Under the pieces are notes generated by a model. That model saw only the letters and a list, made by a program, of their open reading frames with translations. It was not told the DNA's origin and ran no database searches. This document shows positions 34,427-43,247 of a stretch of 64,000 nt of DNA, one piece after another. Made by a program: the position numbers and the translations under genes. Positions within the stretch are counted from its first letter, which is position 1, and each line of letters opens with the position of its first letter. Origin of the DNA: Anaerofilum hominis (GTDB taxonomy: Bacteria > Bacillota > Clostridia > Oscillospirales > Ruminococcaceae); contig NZ_JACONZ010000001.1 of assembly GCF_014287275.1 (NCBI RefSeq), forward strand, positions 992,001-1,056,000. Reading direction: 5' to 3'.

Positions 34427-35752
34427 TCAATAGCCGTAGGCCGGCTTCCAGCGCACCACGCACCAGACCGAGACCAGCAGGGCCAGCGCCTCCGCCGCCG
34501 GGATCGACAGCCAGATACCGTCCACCCCCAGCAGCCCGGGCAGCAGCAGGATGGCCGCCACGATGAACACAAAGGTGCGCAGAAAGGAGAGCGCGGCGGA
34601 CACCCGCCCATTGGAAAGGGCGGTGAACAGCCCCGAGGCGAAGATATTGAAACCCATGAACAGAAAGCCCGCTGAAAAGAGAAACAGCCCGTGCACCGCC
34701 AGATCAAAAACCGGCTCGCCGCGGCTGGCAAAGACCCCCACCACCTGCCGCGACAGCGCCAGGGACAGCACCCAGGCCAGCAGGGAGCAGACGGTGATAA
34801 AGATGAGGCTGAGCCGGAACAGCTGCCCCAGCCGCTTTTTGTCCCGCGCGCCGTAATTGAAGCTGAAGAGGGGCGCCACGCCGGAGACATAGCCCAGAAA
34901 GACGGCGGTGAAGAGGAACTGGGAGTACAGCACGATGGTGATGGCGGCGACGCCGTTTTCGCCCAGGGCCCGCATCATCAGGATATTGAACAAAAAGGTG
35001 GTCACCGCCACCGACAGGTTGGAGACCATTTCCGACGAGCCGTTGGCACAGGCGCGGAGGAACAGCCACGCCTCCCACCGGGGGCGGGCAAAATGCAGCG
35101 CGCCTTTGCGGTTGCAGGCAAAAAAGACGAGCCCCGCCGCCGCGGGGATCACAAAGCCGAAACCGGTGGCCAGCGCAGCCCCGCTCACCCCCATCTGCAG
35201 CGGCACGATAAAGACATAGTCCAGCACGATGTTGGCCACGCCGCCGGCCACAGTGGAAACAAGGCCCAGGTTTGGTTTTGCCGCGGCGACGAAAAAATAT
35301 TGGAACAGCAACTGCAGCATGGCAAAAGGCACGAACAGGCTGAGGGTGAACATATAGTCGCGGCAATCGGCAAAGACCGCGTCGTTCGCCCCCAGCATGC
35401 GCACGATGGGGCCTGCCAGCAGCGTGCCCGCGGCCGTCATCGCCGCCCCCAGGGCCACGCCCGCCACCGCCAGCGCGGTAAAGCTGCGGCGGGCGTGCTC
35501 CTCCTGGCCCTCGCCCATCAGCTTCGCCACCACGGCGCTGCCGCCGGTCGCCAGCATGATGCCCAGCGCAAAGACCAGGTTGAGGGCGGGATAGACGATG
35601 TTCACCGCCGACAGGGCCCCGGTGCCCACAAAGCGGGACACAAACCCCCCGTCCACCATGGTATAAAATGAGTTAAAGACCATCATGACCACCGTGGGCA
35701 GGGTAAAACGCAGCAAAAAGCCCGGCGTGATCTTTTGTTCCAGGGAATTCAC
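34427..35752 (-). CDS. MATE-family efflux transporter (MepA-like)
   Basis: A 441-residue, twelve-helix exporter unlike the two tandem MATE genes at 10.7-13.6 kb. It begins KITPGFLLRFTLPTVVMMVFNSFYTMVDGGFVSRFVG. GTG at 35752 is chosen because it forms a GTGA overlap with the stop of the marR-type gene and has AAGGAAAAG upstream. The marR-MATE order is that of mepRA in Staphylococcus, where the regulator represses the pump until a toxic ligand binds. Confidence 0.88.
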   Translation of the reverse strand: MNSLEQKITPGFLLRFTLPTVVMMVFNSFYTMVDGGFVSRFVGTGALSAVNIVYPALNLVFALGIMLATGGSAVVAKLMGEGQEEHARRSFTALAVAGVALGAAMTAAGTLLAGPIVRMLGANDAVFADCRDYMFTLSLFVPFAMLQLLFQYFFVAAAKPNLGLVSTVAGGVANIVLDYVFIVPLQMGVSGAALATGFGFVIPAAAGLVFFACNRKGALHFARPRWEAWLFLRACANGSSEMVSNLSVAVTTFLFNILMMRALGENGVAAITIVLYSQFLFTAVFLGYVSGVAPLFSFNYGARDKKRLGQLFRLSLIFITVCSLLAWVLSLALSRQVVGVFASRGEPVFDLAVHGLFLFSAGFLFMGFNIFASGLFTALSNGRVSAALSFLRTFVFIVAAILLLPGLLGVDGIWLSIPAAEALALLVSVWCVVRWKPAYGY

Positions 35753-36222
35753 GTTTCTTTTCCTTTCTTCTCTTTTTTGCCCGCAGGCGTCTGCTCCGCT
35801 TCCGCCTGACGGAAGTGCCGGTTGATCGTATCCAGCATCCCGCACAGCAGCTCCATCTGCCGGGGCGTGTAACGCTCTTCCAATTCGTCCAGCGCGCCGT
35901 AGAGAAGCTGGTCGTAGGCGCGGTACTCGGCCCGCAGCTTTTCGTTGATATGCAGGTAATAGACGCGTTTGTCCCGCTCGCTGCGGGTGCGCACCACCAG
36001 GCCCAGCCGCTCCAGCTCGCGCACCTTGGAGGTGATCGCGGAGGGGGCGACGCGCAGGGTCTCGGCCAGATATCCTGCGGTGCAATCCGGCGTATAAGCG
36101 ATGAGGTCCAGATAAAGCAGGCTGTTGTAGGTCACGCTCTGATAGGTGTTGTCATGGGCGAGCCGCAGCTCGCCGACCACCATGTCGACAAAAAGCCGTT
36201 CCATCCTCTGACGCAGGTCCAT
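35749..36222 (-). CDS. MarR-family regulator (MepR-like context)
   Basis: A 157-residue winged-helix regulator. Its HTH lies at about residues 55-80 (AGYLAETLRVAPSAITSKVRELERLGLVVR), followed by the wing RSERDKRVYYLHIN. Basic C-terminus (GKKEKKGKE). It is translationally coupled to the MATE gene and probably represses the pair. Confidence 0.9.
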   Translation of the reverse strand: MDLRQRMERLFVDMVVGELRLAHDNTYQSVTYNSLLYLDLIAYTPDCTAGYLAETLRVAPSAITSKVRELERLGLVVRTRSERDKRVYYLHINEKLRAEYRAYDQLLYGALDELEERYTPRQMELLCGMLDTINRHFRQAEAEQTPAGKKEKKGKET

Positions 36223-36246
36223 CGCCGCCCCCTATAGTTCAGAAAA

Positions 36247-36304
36247 ATTAATTATAATCGCTTAACTAATTGGCAAGTATAACAAAGCCCTCCGGCGTTG
36301 TCAA
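36247..36304 (-). promoter_or_regulatory. marR-MATE promoter and candidate operator
   Basis: Minus strand TTGACA (36304-36299), 17 bases, TATACT (36281-36276). Just downstream, 36247-36270 is an imperfect palindrome with arms ATTAGTTA and TAATTAAT around 8 bases, a likely MarR site over the start of transcription. Confidence 0.7.
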
Positions 36305-36687
36305 GCGTCCCCTCTCCGCCGGGGCCGGGATGCCTGCCGCCCGCCCATGGTACCGCACTTTTTCCGCGGCGGGCAAACGGCGGGCCAAAAGGGTTGCTTC
36401 TGCGGCGCTGCGGGACTGGTTTTTTCAGCTTTTCCCGTTTGATATGCGCCGCAAACGGCCGAAAACAGCGGCGCCGGGACGGGCGATTTTTTTGCCGCGC
36501 CGCAGCCGCTGCAATCAAAAAAACAGCCGCCGCAAAGCGAAATCCGGTTGGCGGACAGCCTGTTTTTTTGCCGCGTATCCCGCCGGGCGGGATGCGGAAC
36601 GTCTATCGCCGCAGGCCGTCCTTGGGGGCCTCCTGCGCCGGGAATATTGACCGGCCTCAAAGCGGCGGGCCAAAACGCCCTTTGCCG
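36305..36687. other. Noncoding gap
   Basis: GC-rich spacer between the marR promoter and the end of the small XRE gene. Frames here on both strands look like composition artefacts; I see no gene or clear site. Confidence 0.4.
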
Positions 36688-36921
36688 CTAGGGGGTATCT
36701 TCCCCCGCCGCGGGGTAGGGCTCCCGGCGGTCGGTACAGCCCAGCAGATAATCGATGCTGGTGTGGTAAAAGGAAGCCAGCTTTATCAGGACCTCCAGCG
36801 GGATGTTCAGGTTGCCCCGCTCATAATCCGAATAAGTGGTCTGATGCACCCCCAGATAATCCGCCAATGTTTTTTGGGGCAGGTCCCGGTCTTCCCTCAG
36901 GTCACGCAAACGAAGCTTCAT
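36688..36921 (-). CDS. Small XRE-family regulator
   Basis: A 77-residue single-domain HTH_3 protein: KLRLRDLREDRDLPQKTLADYLGVHQTTYSDYERG, with the recognition helix around residues 28-37, and ending SIDYLLGCTDRRE. ATG 36921 follows GGAGAG; an in-frame earlier Met lacks a site. The intergenic region holds two near-identical palindromes, one near each divergent promoter, so it probably represses itself and the small gene at 37022. Confidence 0.85.
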   Translation of the reverse strand: MKLRLRDLREDRDLPQKTLADYLGVHQTTYSDYERGNLNIPLEVLIKLASFYHTSIDYLLGCTDRREPYPAAGEDTP

Positions 36922-36948
36922 CTCTCCATCCCCCCCGCCCATTATGGG

Positions 36949-36995
36949 ATAAGGGATATTCCCTTATTGCTTTTTAAGGGAATATCCCTTAAAAT
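36949..36995. promoter_or_regulatory. Twin 19-bp operators and divergent promoter
   Basis: Palindrome ATAAGGGA-TAT-TCCCTTAT at 36949-36967 and TTAAGGGA-ATA-TCCCTTAA at 36974-36992, centres 25 bases apart. A plus-strand promoter TTGCTT (36967-36972), 17 bases, TAAAAT (36990-36995) has the second palindrome across its spacer and -10. Confidence 0.75.
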
Positions 36996-37021
36996 GAAGA
37001 AAAGGAAAGGAGGCGATGCGG

Positions 37022-37333
37022 ATGCTGCCGGAGGAACTGGCCCCGGAAGAGTTTTGCCCTGCCGGCGGGCCAGACCTGTCCGCAGCCTGCGCCGGGGTGG
37101 CGGAGATCACGGCGCAGCTGGAAGAGGAGGTACAGACGGGCGACCCGTTCACCGCCCAGCGCGGCCTGCAGCTGGTAAAAGAGCTGCGCCGGCGGGAGGC
37201 CGCTTTGGGCTGCGCCGCCTACCGCCAGGGGATGCTGGACGCCGCGCATCTGTCCCGCCGCCTGGACAAGCTGCTGGGGACGGAGGAGCAGGCCCCCTCC
37301 GCACCGGCCCTGCACGCCGAGACGGAGAGATGA
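37022..37333 (+). CDS. Small hypothetical protein under XRE control
   Basis: A 103-residue acidic, mainly helical protein: LPEELAPEEFCP, then an amphipathic section VAEITAQLEEEVQ and RRREAALGCAAYRQG. It has no membrane segment, signal or family that I recognise. Start ATG 37022 has AGGAGG eight bases upstream; an ATG at 37016 sits too close to it. The promoter carries an XRE operator. It might be a small helical effector or an antitoxin-like partner, but this is a guess. Confidence 0.6.
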   Translation: MLPEELAPEEFCPAGGPDLSAACAGVAEITAQLEEEVQTGDPFTAQRGLQLVKELRRREAALGCAAYRQGMLDAAHLSRRLDKLLGTEEQAPSAPALHAETER

Positions 37334-37380
37334 CAGGCCGCCGCCGGGATGGTATACTGGGACCACGGCAGAGGCCCCGC

Positions 37381-37449
37381 GTCCCGCAGGCTGCAGACAG
37401 CGTTCCGCAGGCTGCAGACAGCGTTCCGCAGGCTGCAGACAGCGTTCCG
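37381..37449. repeat. 21-bp tandem repeat, 3.3 copies
   Basis: Units at 37381-37401, 37402-37422 and 37423-37443 plus a 6-base partial. Units 2 and 3 are identical and unit 1 differs at one base (GTCCCG for GTTCCG). Each holds CAGGCTGCAGAC. It lies between the small hypothetical gene and the acetyltransferase gene. Confidence 0.85.
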
Positions 37450-37493
37450 TGGGACGCGGAGCCCGCCCGCAAAATCACCACCGGAGGCGCAGG

Positions 37494-38489
37494 ATGAAAC
37501 CGGACAGGCGTCACTATTTTCTGCAAACGGAACGGATCGGCTTTTCGATATGGGGACCGGAGGACCTGGCGCTCGCAAAGTCACTGTGGGGCGACCCGGC
37601 GGTGACGCGGTTCCTCTGTGCGGGCGGGATCTTCCGCGATGAGGATATCGCGCAGCGGCTGGGGGAAGAGATCTGCCGGGAGCAAGAACATCAGGTCCAG
37701 TACTGGCCCATTTTTGAGCTCAGTACAGAAGAGCTGATCGGCTGCTGCGGGCTGAGGCCCGGCGCGGCGCGGGAATACGAACTGGGCTTCCATCTGCGGC
37801 CAAATTTCTGGGGGCAGGGGTATGGCCGCGAAGCCGCAGGCGCCGTTGTCCGGCATGCTTTTACCGCGCTGGGCGCACAACGGCTGTCTGCCGGGCACCA
37901 TCCCGGCAACAAGGCCTCCCAAAAACTGCTCTGCTCTTTGGGTTTCACCTCTATCGGCGACAGGCTGTACCCGCCGACCGGGCTGCGGCATCCCACTTAT
38001 GAACTGCATCCCCCCGCTGAGAGCGGCGGGCGCGCGGGGAAAGCCGTGCGGATAGCGGAAGTCGGCCGCCGGACGCCCGCCCTGCTTGTGCAGCTGCTGG
38101 AGCTGTGGGAGGGCGCCGTGAGGGCGACCCATCTGTTTTTGTCGGACGAAGAGATCGATGCCATCCGGCAGATCGTCCCGCAGGCGCTCGCCAGCGTCCC
38201 CCGCCTGATCGTGGCGGAAAGCGAAGAGGGGCGCGCCCTCGGCTTTATGGGGCTGGATGGGCAAAAGCTGGAAATGCTGTTCGTCTCCCGCCGGGAGAGG
38301 GGAAAGGGCGTGGGGAAGAAGCTGCTCCGATACGGCATGGAACACCATTCTCTCAGCGAACTGACCGTGAACGAGCAAAACCCCTCTGCCAAAGCCTTTT
38401 ATGAACATATGGGCTTTCACGTCTATCAAAGGACGGAGAAAGACGAACAGGGAAATCCCTATCCGCTTTTATATCTGAAATTGGACTGA
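37494..38489 (+). CDS. Double GNAT acetyltransferase fusion
   Basis: A 331-residue protein with two acetyltransferase domains. Residues 1-165 are RimJ/RimL type (FSIWGPEDLALAKSLWGDPAVTRFL; acetyl-CoA loop NFWGQGYGREAAGAV near 106). Residues 180-331 are a separate GNAT with LWEGAVRATHLFLSDEEI, KLEMLFVSRRERGKGVGKKLL and NEQNPSAKAFYEHMGF, like YjaB-type enzymes. Both acetyl-CoA loops look intact. ATG 37494 lies seven bases after GGAGG. Such domains are usually separate proteins; targets are unknown. Confidence 0.82.
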   Translation: MKPDRRHYFLQTERIGFSIWGPEDLALAKSLWGDPAVTRFLCAGGIFRDEDIAQRLGEEICREQEHQVQYWPIFELSTEELIGCCGLRPGAAREYELGFHLRPNFWGQGYGREAAGAVVRHAFTALGAQRLSAGHHPGNKASQKLLCSLGFTSIGDRLYPPTGLRHPTYELHPPAESGGRAGKAVRIAEVGRRTPALLVQLLELWEGAVRATHLFLSDEEIDAIRQIVPQALASVPRLIVAESEEGRALGFMGLDGQKLEMLFVSRRERGKGVGKKLLRYGMEHHSLSELTVNEQNPSAKAFYEHMGFHVYQRTEKDEQGNPYPLLYLKLD

Positions 38490-39056
38490 CCGCCCGCACG
38501 GTGCGGGCCCTGTTCTTTTTCTCCCAAAATTGCAACTGCAGGGCCGCGGGGGCGCGCGCCTGCACAAGGCCTGCCGCCTGCAAGCGTCTCAAAAGGCGGT
38601 AACTCCCAGTCTGCCGGGCGATGCTCCTCCCGCAGTCCGCAGGCAGACGACCGCCGGACCGCCGGGGCCGGTCGCGGCAGCCGCACCGGCGGCGCAGGCG
38701 GCCCCCCAAAAGCGGCGTCTGAAAACGAAAAAATAAATTCCCGGCGAATTGCCGCTACCGCAGCAGCAGCAGCAAAGAAACGCCCGTTTGAGGGCCGCGG
38801 GACACGCAGAGGGCATCCCGGGCCGCTTTTCCGCACCTTTTGAAGCGCCGCCGCGCGGCCTCTATCCTCCCCTTTTCAGCCGCCTTTTCCGCTGCCGGGC
38901 AGGACTGTGGGAAAGCCGTTCGCCCACGCCCCGATTTGTCCGGCGCGCGGTTTTCTCCTGCAAAAAAGCAAGGGGCGCCGTCTCAAGACAGCGCCCCTTG
39001 CTTTTGCCGGGACAGCGGGCTGTTCCCCGCCGTCCTCCCTGCCGCAGCTGTGCGGC
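38490..39056. other. Noncoding gap
   Basis: About 570 GC-rich bases between convergent genes. It contains the terminator at 38964-39005; I see no gene. Confidence 0.45.
38964..39005 (-). terminator. Terminator of the GlpA-like operon
   Basis: AAAAGCAAGGGGCGC (38964-38978) and GCGCCCCTTGCTTTT (38991-39005) are exact complements. On the minus strand the stem ends in TTTTTT. It lies 52 bases past the DUF1667 gene. Confidence 0.85.
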
Positions 39057-39404
39057 TCACATCTCTTTCGTCGCCACCAGGTCCACGCCGGTGCCCAGCA
39101 GGTCGCGGATCACCACTTCTCCCACCCGGACCGGCGCTTTCACCGTGACTTCAGCCAGCGCGTCCATCGCTTTCAGCAGCAGGGGCTTGGGGATGGGGGC
39201 CGCCGTCTTGACCGGCAGCCGGCAGTGGGCGGCGCCCTCGATGCGCACCGTAGAGGTGAGCACCCGCCGCGGGTCGGTGACCTCATTGCGGCCGTACTCC
39301 TCGCCCTTGGGGCAGGTGTTGCCCCGCACCTGCAGCGTCTCGTCGTCCACCTCCAGGTGGCAGCCGCGGGGGCAGGTGATGCAGATCATCTTGCGGATCG
39401 CCAT
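39057..39404 (-). CDS. DUF1667 small iron-sulfur-type subunit
   Basis: A 115-residue protein with Cys8, Cys11, Cys15 and Cys31 (MICITCPRGC, then NTCPKG), probably holding an Fe-S cluster. DUF1667 genes regularly follow GlpA- and GlpB-like flavoproteins in Clostridia and Thermotogales. It probably serves electron transfer in a soluble glycerol-3-phosphate dehydrogenase complex (family-context inference). The ATG overlaps the stop of the gene before it. Confidence 0.85.
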   Translation of the reverse strand: MAIRKMICITCPRGCHLEVDDETLQVRGNTCPKGEEYGRNEVTDPRRVLTSTVRIEGAAHCRLPVKTAAPIPKPLLLKAMDALAEVTVKAPVRVGEVVIRDLLGTGVDLVATKEM

Positions 39405-40672
39405 TATGCATTCGCCTCCTCGACAGAAATCGTGACCGTGCCCTGCGCCTTTTCCAGCAGCGCTCTGGGCAGCTGGATCTGCTCCATTTCGCCCGGGGCC
39501 ATATGCTGGCGCTTGAACGCCGCGATCTGGACGCCGCCGCTCATGACCCTGACGGTGCCGGCGGCCATCACCTTATTGACCCGGAAAAACACCCCGGCCG
39601 CTTTGTCCACGCCTGCCAGACGGATCTTCTGGGGCACGGTATAGTTGACATGCTCGCCGTTTGCCAGCTCCAGATCCGCGCCGCCGGCAGCCGAGCTGCC
39701 CGCGATGTAATCCGCAGCCGCGCGGCCCGCACGCTGGCTCTCACCAGTGACAAAGTCCACCAGGTCGTGCACATGCACCACGTTGCCCGCCGCAAAAACG
39801 CCGGGGATCGAGGTCTCCATATTCTCAAACACCACCGGGCCGCTGGTGCGCCGGTCGATCTCGATGCCCGCGTTGCGGGACAGCTCGTTCTCCGGGATCA
39901 GCCCCACCGACAGCAGCACCGTGTCGCAGTCAAATTCCATCTCGGTGCCGGGCACGGGGCGGCGGTTTTCGTCCACGGCACTGACGACCACCTTTTCCAC
40001 CCTGCCGTGCTTGCCCACGATGTCGGTGATGGTGTGCGCCAGATAAAGCGGGATGTCAAAATCGTTGAGGCACTGCACAATGTTGCGGTTGAGGCCGTTG
40101 GAATAGGGCATCAGCTCAACGCAGGCCAGCACTTTGGCGCCCTCCAGCGTCATGCGGCGCGCCATGATGAGGCCGATATCGCCCGAGCCCAAAATGACCA
40201 CCCGTTTGCCCACCATATAGCCCTCGATATTCATATACCGCTGGGCCGCGCCCGCGGTCAGCACGCCGGCGGGCCGGTCGCCCGGGATGCCGATGGCCCC
40301 GCGGGTGCGCTCGCGGCAGCCCATGGTGAGCACGATGGCCTTGGCCCGCAGCACCATATAGCCGTCAAAGTTGTTGACTGCATGCACCTCTTTGTTCTCG
40401 GTGATCGAGAGCACCATGGTGTCGGTGCGCACCTTGACCCCGGTATCGAACAGCATCTTGATGAACCGCCCGGCGTATTCGGGGCCGGTCAGCTCCTCTT
40501 TAAAATAGGTCAGGCCAAAGCCGTTGTGGATGCACTGGTTGAGGATGCCCCCCAGCTCTTTGTCGCGCTCGATGATGAGGATGTCCTTAACGCCCTTTTC
40601 CCAGGCCGCGCAGGCCGCGGCGAGGCCCGCCGGGCCGCCGCCGATGACGATCAAGTCATGATATTCGGTCAT
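39404..40672 (-). CDS. FAD/NAD(P)-binding oxidoreductase, second GlpA-complex flavoprotein
   Basis: A 422-residue flavoprotein with an N-terminal FAD Rossmann motif (IVIGGGPAGLAAACAAWEKG), a second nucleotide site near 165 (RVVILGSGDIGLIMARRMTLEG) and the FAD motif IPGVFAAGNVVHVHDLVD near 300. No redox-active Cys pair of thioredoxin-reductase type is seen. It overlaps the GlpA-like gene by 4 bases and would pass electrons from glycerol-3-phosphate to NAD+ or another carrier. Confidence 0.88.
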   Translation of the reverse strand: MTEYHDLIVIGGGPAGLAAACAAWEKGVKDILIIERDKELGGILNQCIHNGFGLTYFKEELTGPEYAGRFIKMLFDTGVKVRTDTMVLSITENKEVHAVNNFDGYMVLRAKAIVLTMGCRERTRGAIGIPGDRPAGVLTAGAAQRYMNIEGYMVGKRVVILGSGDIGLIMARRMTLEGAKVLACVELMPYSNGLNRNIVQCLNDFDIPLYLAHTITDIVGKHGRVEKVVVSAVDENRRPVPGTEMEFDCDTVLLSVGLIPENELSRNAGIEIDRRTSGPVVFENMETSIPGVFAAGNVVHVHDLVDFVTGESQRAGRAAADYIAGSSAAGGADLELANGEHVNYTVPQKIRLAGVDKAAGVFFRVNKVMAAGTVRVMSGGVQIAAFKRQHMAPGEMEQIQLPRALLEKAQGTVTISVEEANA

Positions 40673-42117
40673 TGGGCCGCGCCCCCTTTCTGTTTGGTCT
40701 GGCCAAAGATGATGCGGCTGCCCGCTTTGTCCTGCAGCACCTCCTGCTGGCTGATGCCCAGCTCGCGCGCGATGATCTCCTGTACGCGGGGGCCGCAGAA
40801 GCCGCCCTGGCAGCGGCCCATGCCCGGGTTGCAGCGCCGTTTGACCCCGTCGATGGAGACGGGCGGGATGACCGAGTGCAGCGCGTCGACGATCTCGCCC
40901 TCGGTGATGGTCTCACAGCGGCAGATCACGCGGCCGTAAGCGGGGTCCTTTTCCACAAGGGCGGTCTTTTCTTTTGACGAGAGTTCCTTGAAGCGCACGC
41001 GGCTGCGGCTGTCGTCGAACGAGGCCTTTTCTTTCAGCTCAACGCCTGCGCCGGCCAGCAGCTTCACCGCTTCGGCGGCGATGGCGGGCGCGGAGGACAG
41101 GCCCGGCGATTTGATGCCGCCCAGGTTGATGAAGCCCTTTGCCGCGGGGCTTTCGCAGATGACAAAATCGGGCTGGTCGGTCACGGCGCGCACGCCGGAA
41201 AAATTGCGGATGGAATCGCGGTAATTGATGCCCGGCACGCTTTTGGCCGCCTTTTCTCTGACGAAATCAAGCCCCGCGGCGGTCACCGCCACGTCGTCGC
41301 CGTCCGCCACGTCCTCGGCGTTGGGGCCGACGATCAGGTTGCCGTGTACGGTGGGGGACACCAGCACGCCCTTGCCGTCCTTGTTCGGGCACTGGAAGAT
41401 CACATGGTCCACCAGCGCGCCCTGGCTTTTGTCCATCAGGTAGTACTCGCCCCGGCTGGGCCGGGTGGTAAAAGCGTGAGGGGCGGCCAGATCGTTGATC
41501 TGGTCGGCGTGGACGCCCGCAGCGTTGACGATGGTGCGGGTCTCGATGACGCTGTCGCCCGCCGTGACCCGGTAACCGCCCTCGATCTTTTCAATGGCGG
41601 TGACCGGGCTGTTCAGCCGCAGCTCGACGCCGTTTTTGACCGCGGTCTCGGCCAGCGCCAAGCACATCTCCCAGGGGGAGATAATGGCGGCGGAGGGGGC
41701 CAGCAGGGCCGCTTTCACCTCTTTGGAGAGGTTGGGCTCCAGCGCCTGCACCTCCTGTGCAGAGAGGACGCGCACTCCCGGCACCCCGTTGGCGACGCCG
41801 CGCCGGTAAAGCTCTTCCACTGTCTTTACATCGGCCTCGTCAAAGGCCAGTACCAGGCTGCCGATCTCCTTGCAGGGCACATCCAGCCTTGCGGCGATCT
41901 CCTTGGTGCGGCGGTTGCCCTCCACATTGAGCCGCGCCATCAAGGTGCCCGGCTCCGGGTCGTACCCCGCGTGGATGATGGCGCTGTTGGCTTTGGTGGT
42001 GCCGGTGGACACGTCGTTCTCCCGCTCCACCACTACGGTCCTGAGATCATAGTGGGCCAGCTCGTACGCCGTGGCCGCGCCGATAACGCCGCAGCCGATG
42101 ATCGTTACGTCAACCAT
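40669..42117 (-). CDS. glpA: GlpA-like glycerol-3-phosphate dehydrogenase flavoprotein
   Basis: A 482-residue protein: FAD motif TIIGCGVIGAATAYELAHYDL at the N-terminus, the DAO-fold body, and a C-terminal BFD-like [2Fe-2S] domain with CRCETITEGEIVDA, then CNPGMGRCQGGFCGPRV. This matches the soluble anaerobic GlpA class; the real substrate may be another 2-hydroxy compound. It could act with a glycerol kinase, and the FGGY kinase at 20780 is GlpK-like, though far away. ATG 42117 is 12 bases after AGGAGG, rather long spacing. Confidence 0.85.
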   Translation of the reverse strand: MVDVTIIGCGVIGAATAYELAHYDLRTVVVERENDVSTGTTKANSAIIHAGYDPEPGTLMARLNVEGNRRTKEIAARLDVPCKEIGSLVLAFDEADVKTVEELYRRGVANGVPGVRVLSAQEVQALEPNLSKEVKAALLAPSAAIISPWEMCLALAETAVKNGVELRLNSPVTAIEKIEGGYRVTAGDSVIETRTIVNAAGVHADQINDLAAPHAFTTRPSRGEYYLMDKSQGALVDHVIFQCPNKDGKGVLVSPTVHGNLIVGPNAEDVADGDDVAVTAAGLDFVREKAAKSVPGINYRDSIRNFSGVRAVTDQPDFVICESPAAKGFINLGGIKSPGLSSAPAIAAEAVKLLAGAGVELKEKASFDDSRSRVRFKELSSKEKTALVEKDPAYGRVICRCETITEGEIVDALHSVIPPVSIDGVKRRCNPGMGRCQGGFCGPRVQEIIARELGISQQEVLQDKAGSRIIFGQTKQKGGAAQ

Positions 42118-42189
42118 GTCTGTCCAAACCCTCCTTATCTCTCGTCCCCCCGCCCCGGGCATCCGGAACCAGGCAACAAAAAAAGCCAA

Positions 42190-42253
42190 AGCAAAAAAGG
42201 CCCTTTCGGGTTTTTTCGCTTTGACTCTGTTCTCTAAGCTTGCACCTATTATA
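42190..42253 (-). promoter_or_regulatory. Extended -10 promoter and leader of the GlpA-like operon
   Basis: Minus strand TGC-TATAAT at 42256-42248. The leader to the ATG is about 125 bases and includes a weak hairpin with AAAAAACCC-GAAA-GGG and a following TTTTTT (about 42222-42190), perhaps an attenuator. Confidence 0.5.
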
Positions 42254-42374
42254 GCATGGCAGATCTCAAAATGCTAGAGGCTTTTTGCAAAGAAAATGAA
42301 AAAAAGACCGGCTCCGTGCAGTGCCCGTGATGGCGCGCACCGGCGGGCGAAAGCCACCGCGCGGCTGCAGCTTT

Positions 42375-43220
42375 TTAAAAGACGGACAGCACCAGCCCCG
42401 CCGCGGCCGAGACTGCAAAGAGCGCAGCGGTGATCAGCAGGTTCTTTTTCAGCCCCCGGTTGGAGCGGAACAGCACCACCAGACCGATGCCCGCGGCGCT
42501 GGAGAGGCCCGCCGCCAGCGAGGCGAACGTGATGGCGCCGGACAGGTAGAGCTGGGCCAGCAGCACGCTGGCCGCGCAGTTGGGGATCAGGCCGATCAGA
42601 GCCGCCAAAATAGGCTGCAGCAGCCTTGTGCGGGAGAGCCAGCCGGTGAGCAGCTCGCCCCCAAAATACTCCATTGCCACATGGATGACAAAAGAGAACA
42701 CCACCACATAAAACAGCACCTCCAGCGTGTGCAGCACAGCCGCCCGCCACACGCTCTGCTCCCCCTCTTCATGCTCGCAGGGGCAGTGGATCTGCTCGTG
42801 GTCGGCCACCACGCCCGCGCGCACCAGACGGCGGCGCAGCAGAAAGTCCACCGCAAAGCCGGTGCCCGCCGCCAGCACGAACTTGACCGCGATCAGCCCG
42901 CCCAGCGCAGGCAGCGCCCCGGGGCTGGCCAGCAGCACCAAAAACGCCTCGTCTGAAGTGGCGATAAACACCGCAAGCAGGGTGCCCAGCGTGATGACCC
43001 TGCCCGCATAGAGATTCGCCGCCATTGCCGAAAACCCGCATTGGGGCACAGTGCCCAGCACGGCTCCGGCCAAAAAGCCGATCTTGCCCTCGCCGGAGAG
43101 CAGCCTCATCAGCCGGCCGTTCTGCCGGTGTTCGGCCACCTCCACCAGCAGGCAGGCCAGAAACAAAAACGGCAGCATCTTCGCCGCGTCGATCAGGGTA
43201 TCCAACAAAAGTTCCAACAA
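42375..43220 (-). CDS. Putative metal transporter/arsenic-efflux-like permease
   Basis: A 281-residue membrane protein with about eight helices in two similar halves, marked by PQCGFSAMAANLYAGRVITLGTLLAVF near residue 58 and PNCAASVLLAQLYLSGAITFASLAAGL near 215. A loop HEQIHCPCEHEEGE at about 140-155 is rich in His, Cys and Glu and could bind metal. I recall this family from Bacillota as arsenic efflux protein or putative manganese transporter. It starts on TTG 43220 after GGGAGGG. Two Fur-type boxes frame its promoter, which favours a metal role. Confidence 0.75.
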   Translation of the reverse strand: MLELLLDTLIDAAKMLPFLFLACLLVEVAEHRQNGRLMRLLSGEGKIGFLAGAVLGTVPQCGFSAMAANLYAGRVITLGTLLAVFIATSDEAFLVLLASPGALPALGGLIAVKFVLAAGTGFAVDFLLRRRLVRAGVVADHEQIHCPCEHEEGEQSVWRAAVLHTLEVLFYVVVFSFVIHVAMEYFGGELLTGWLSRTRLLQPILAALIGLIPNCAASVLLAQLYLSGAITFASLAAGLSSAAGIGLVVLFRSNRGLKKNLLITAALFAVSAAAGLVLSVF

Positions 43221-43247
43221 GGGCAGTCCCTCCCGTTGATCTCAAAT

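Noticed and set aside
35753..36085. N-terminal extension of the MepA-like MATE gene
   Set aside because: It would overlap the marR-type gene in another frame; the GTGA junction at 35752 explains the real start.
37349..37642. 97-codon frame containing RRLQTAF repeats
   Set aside because: It translates the 21-bp tandem repeats and overlaps the GNAT gene in another frame; no ribosome site.
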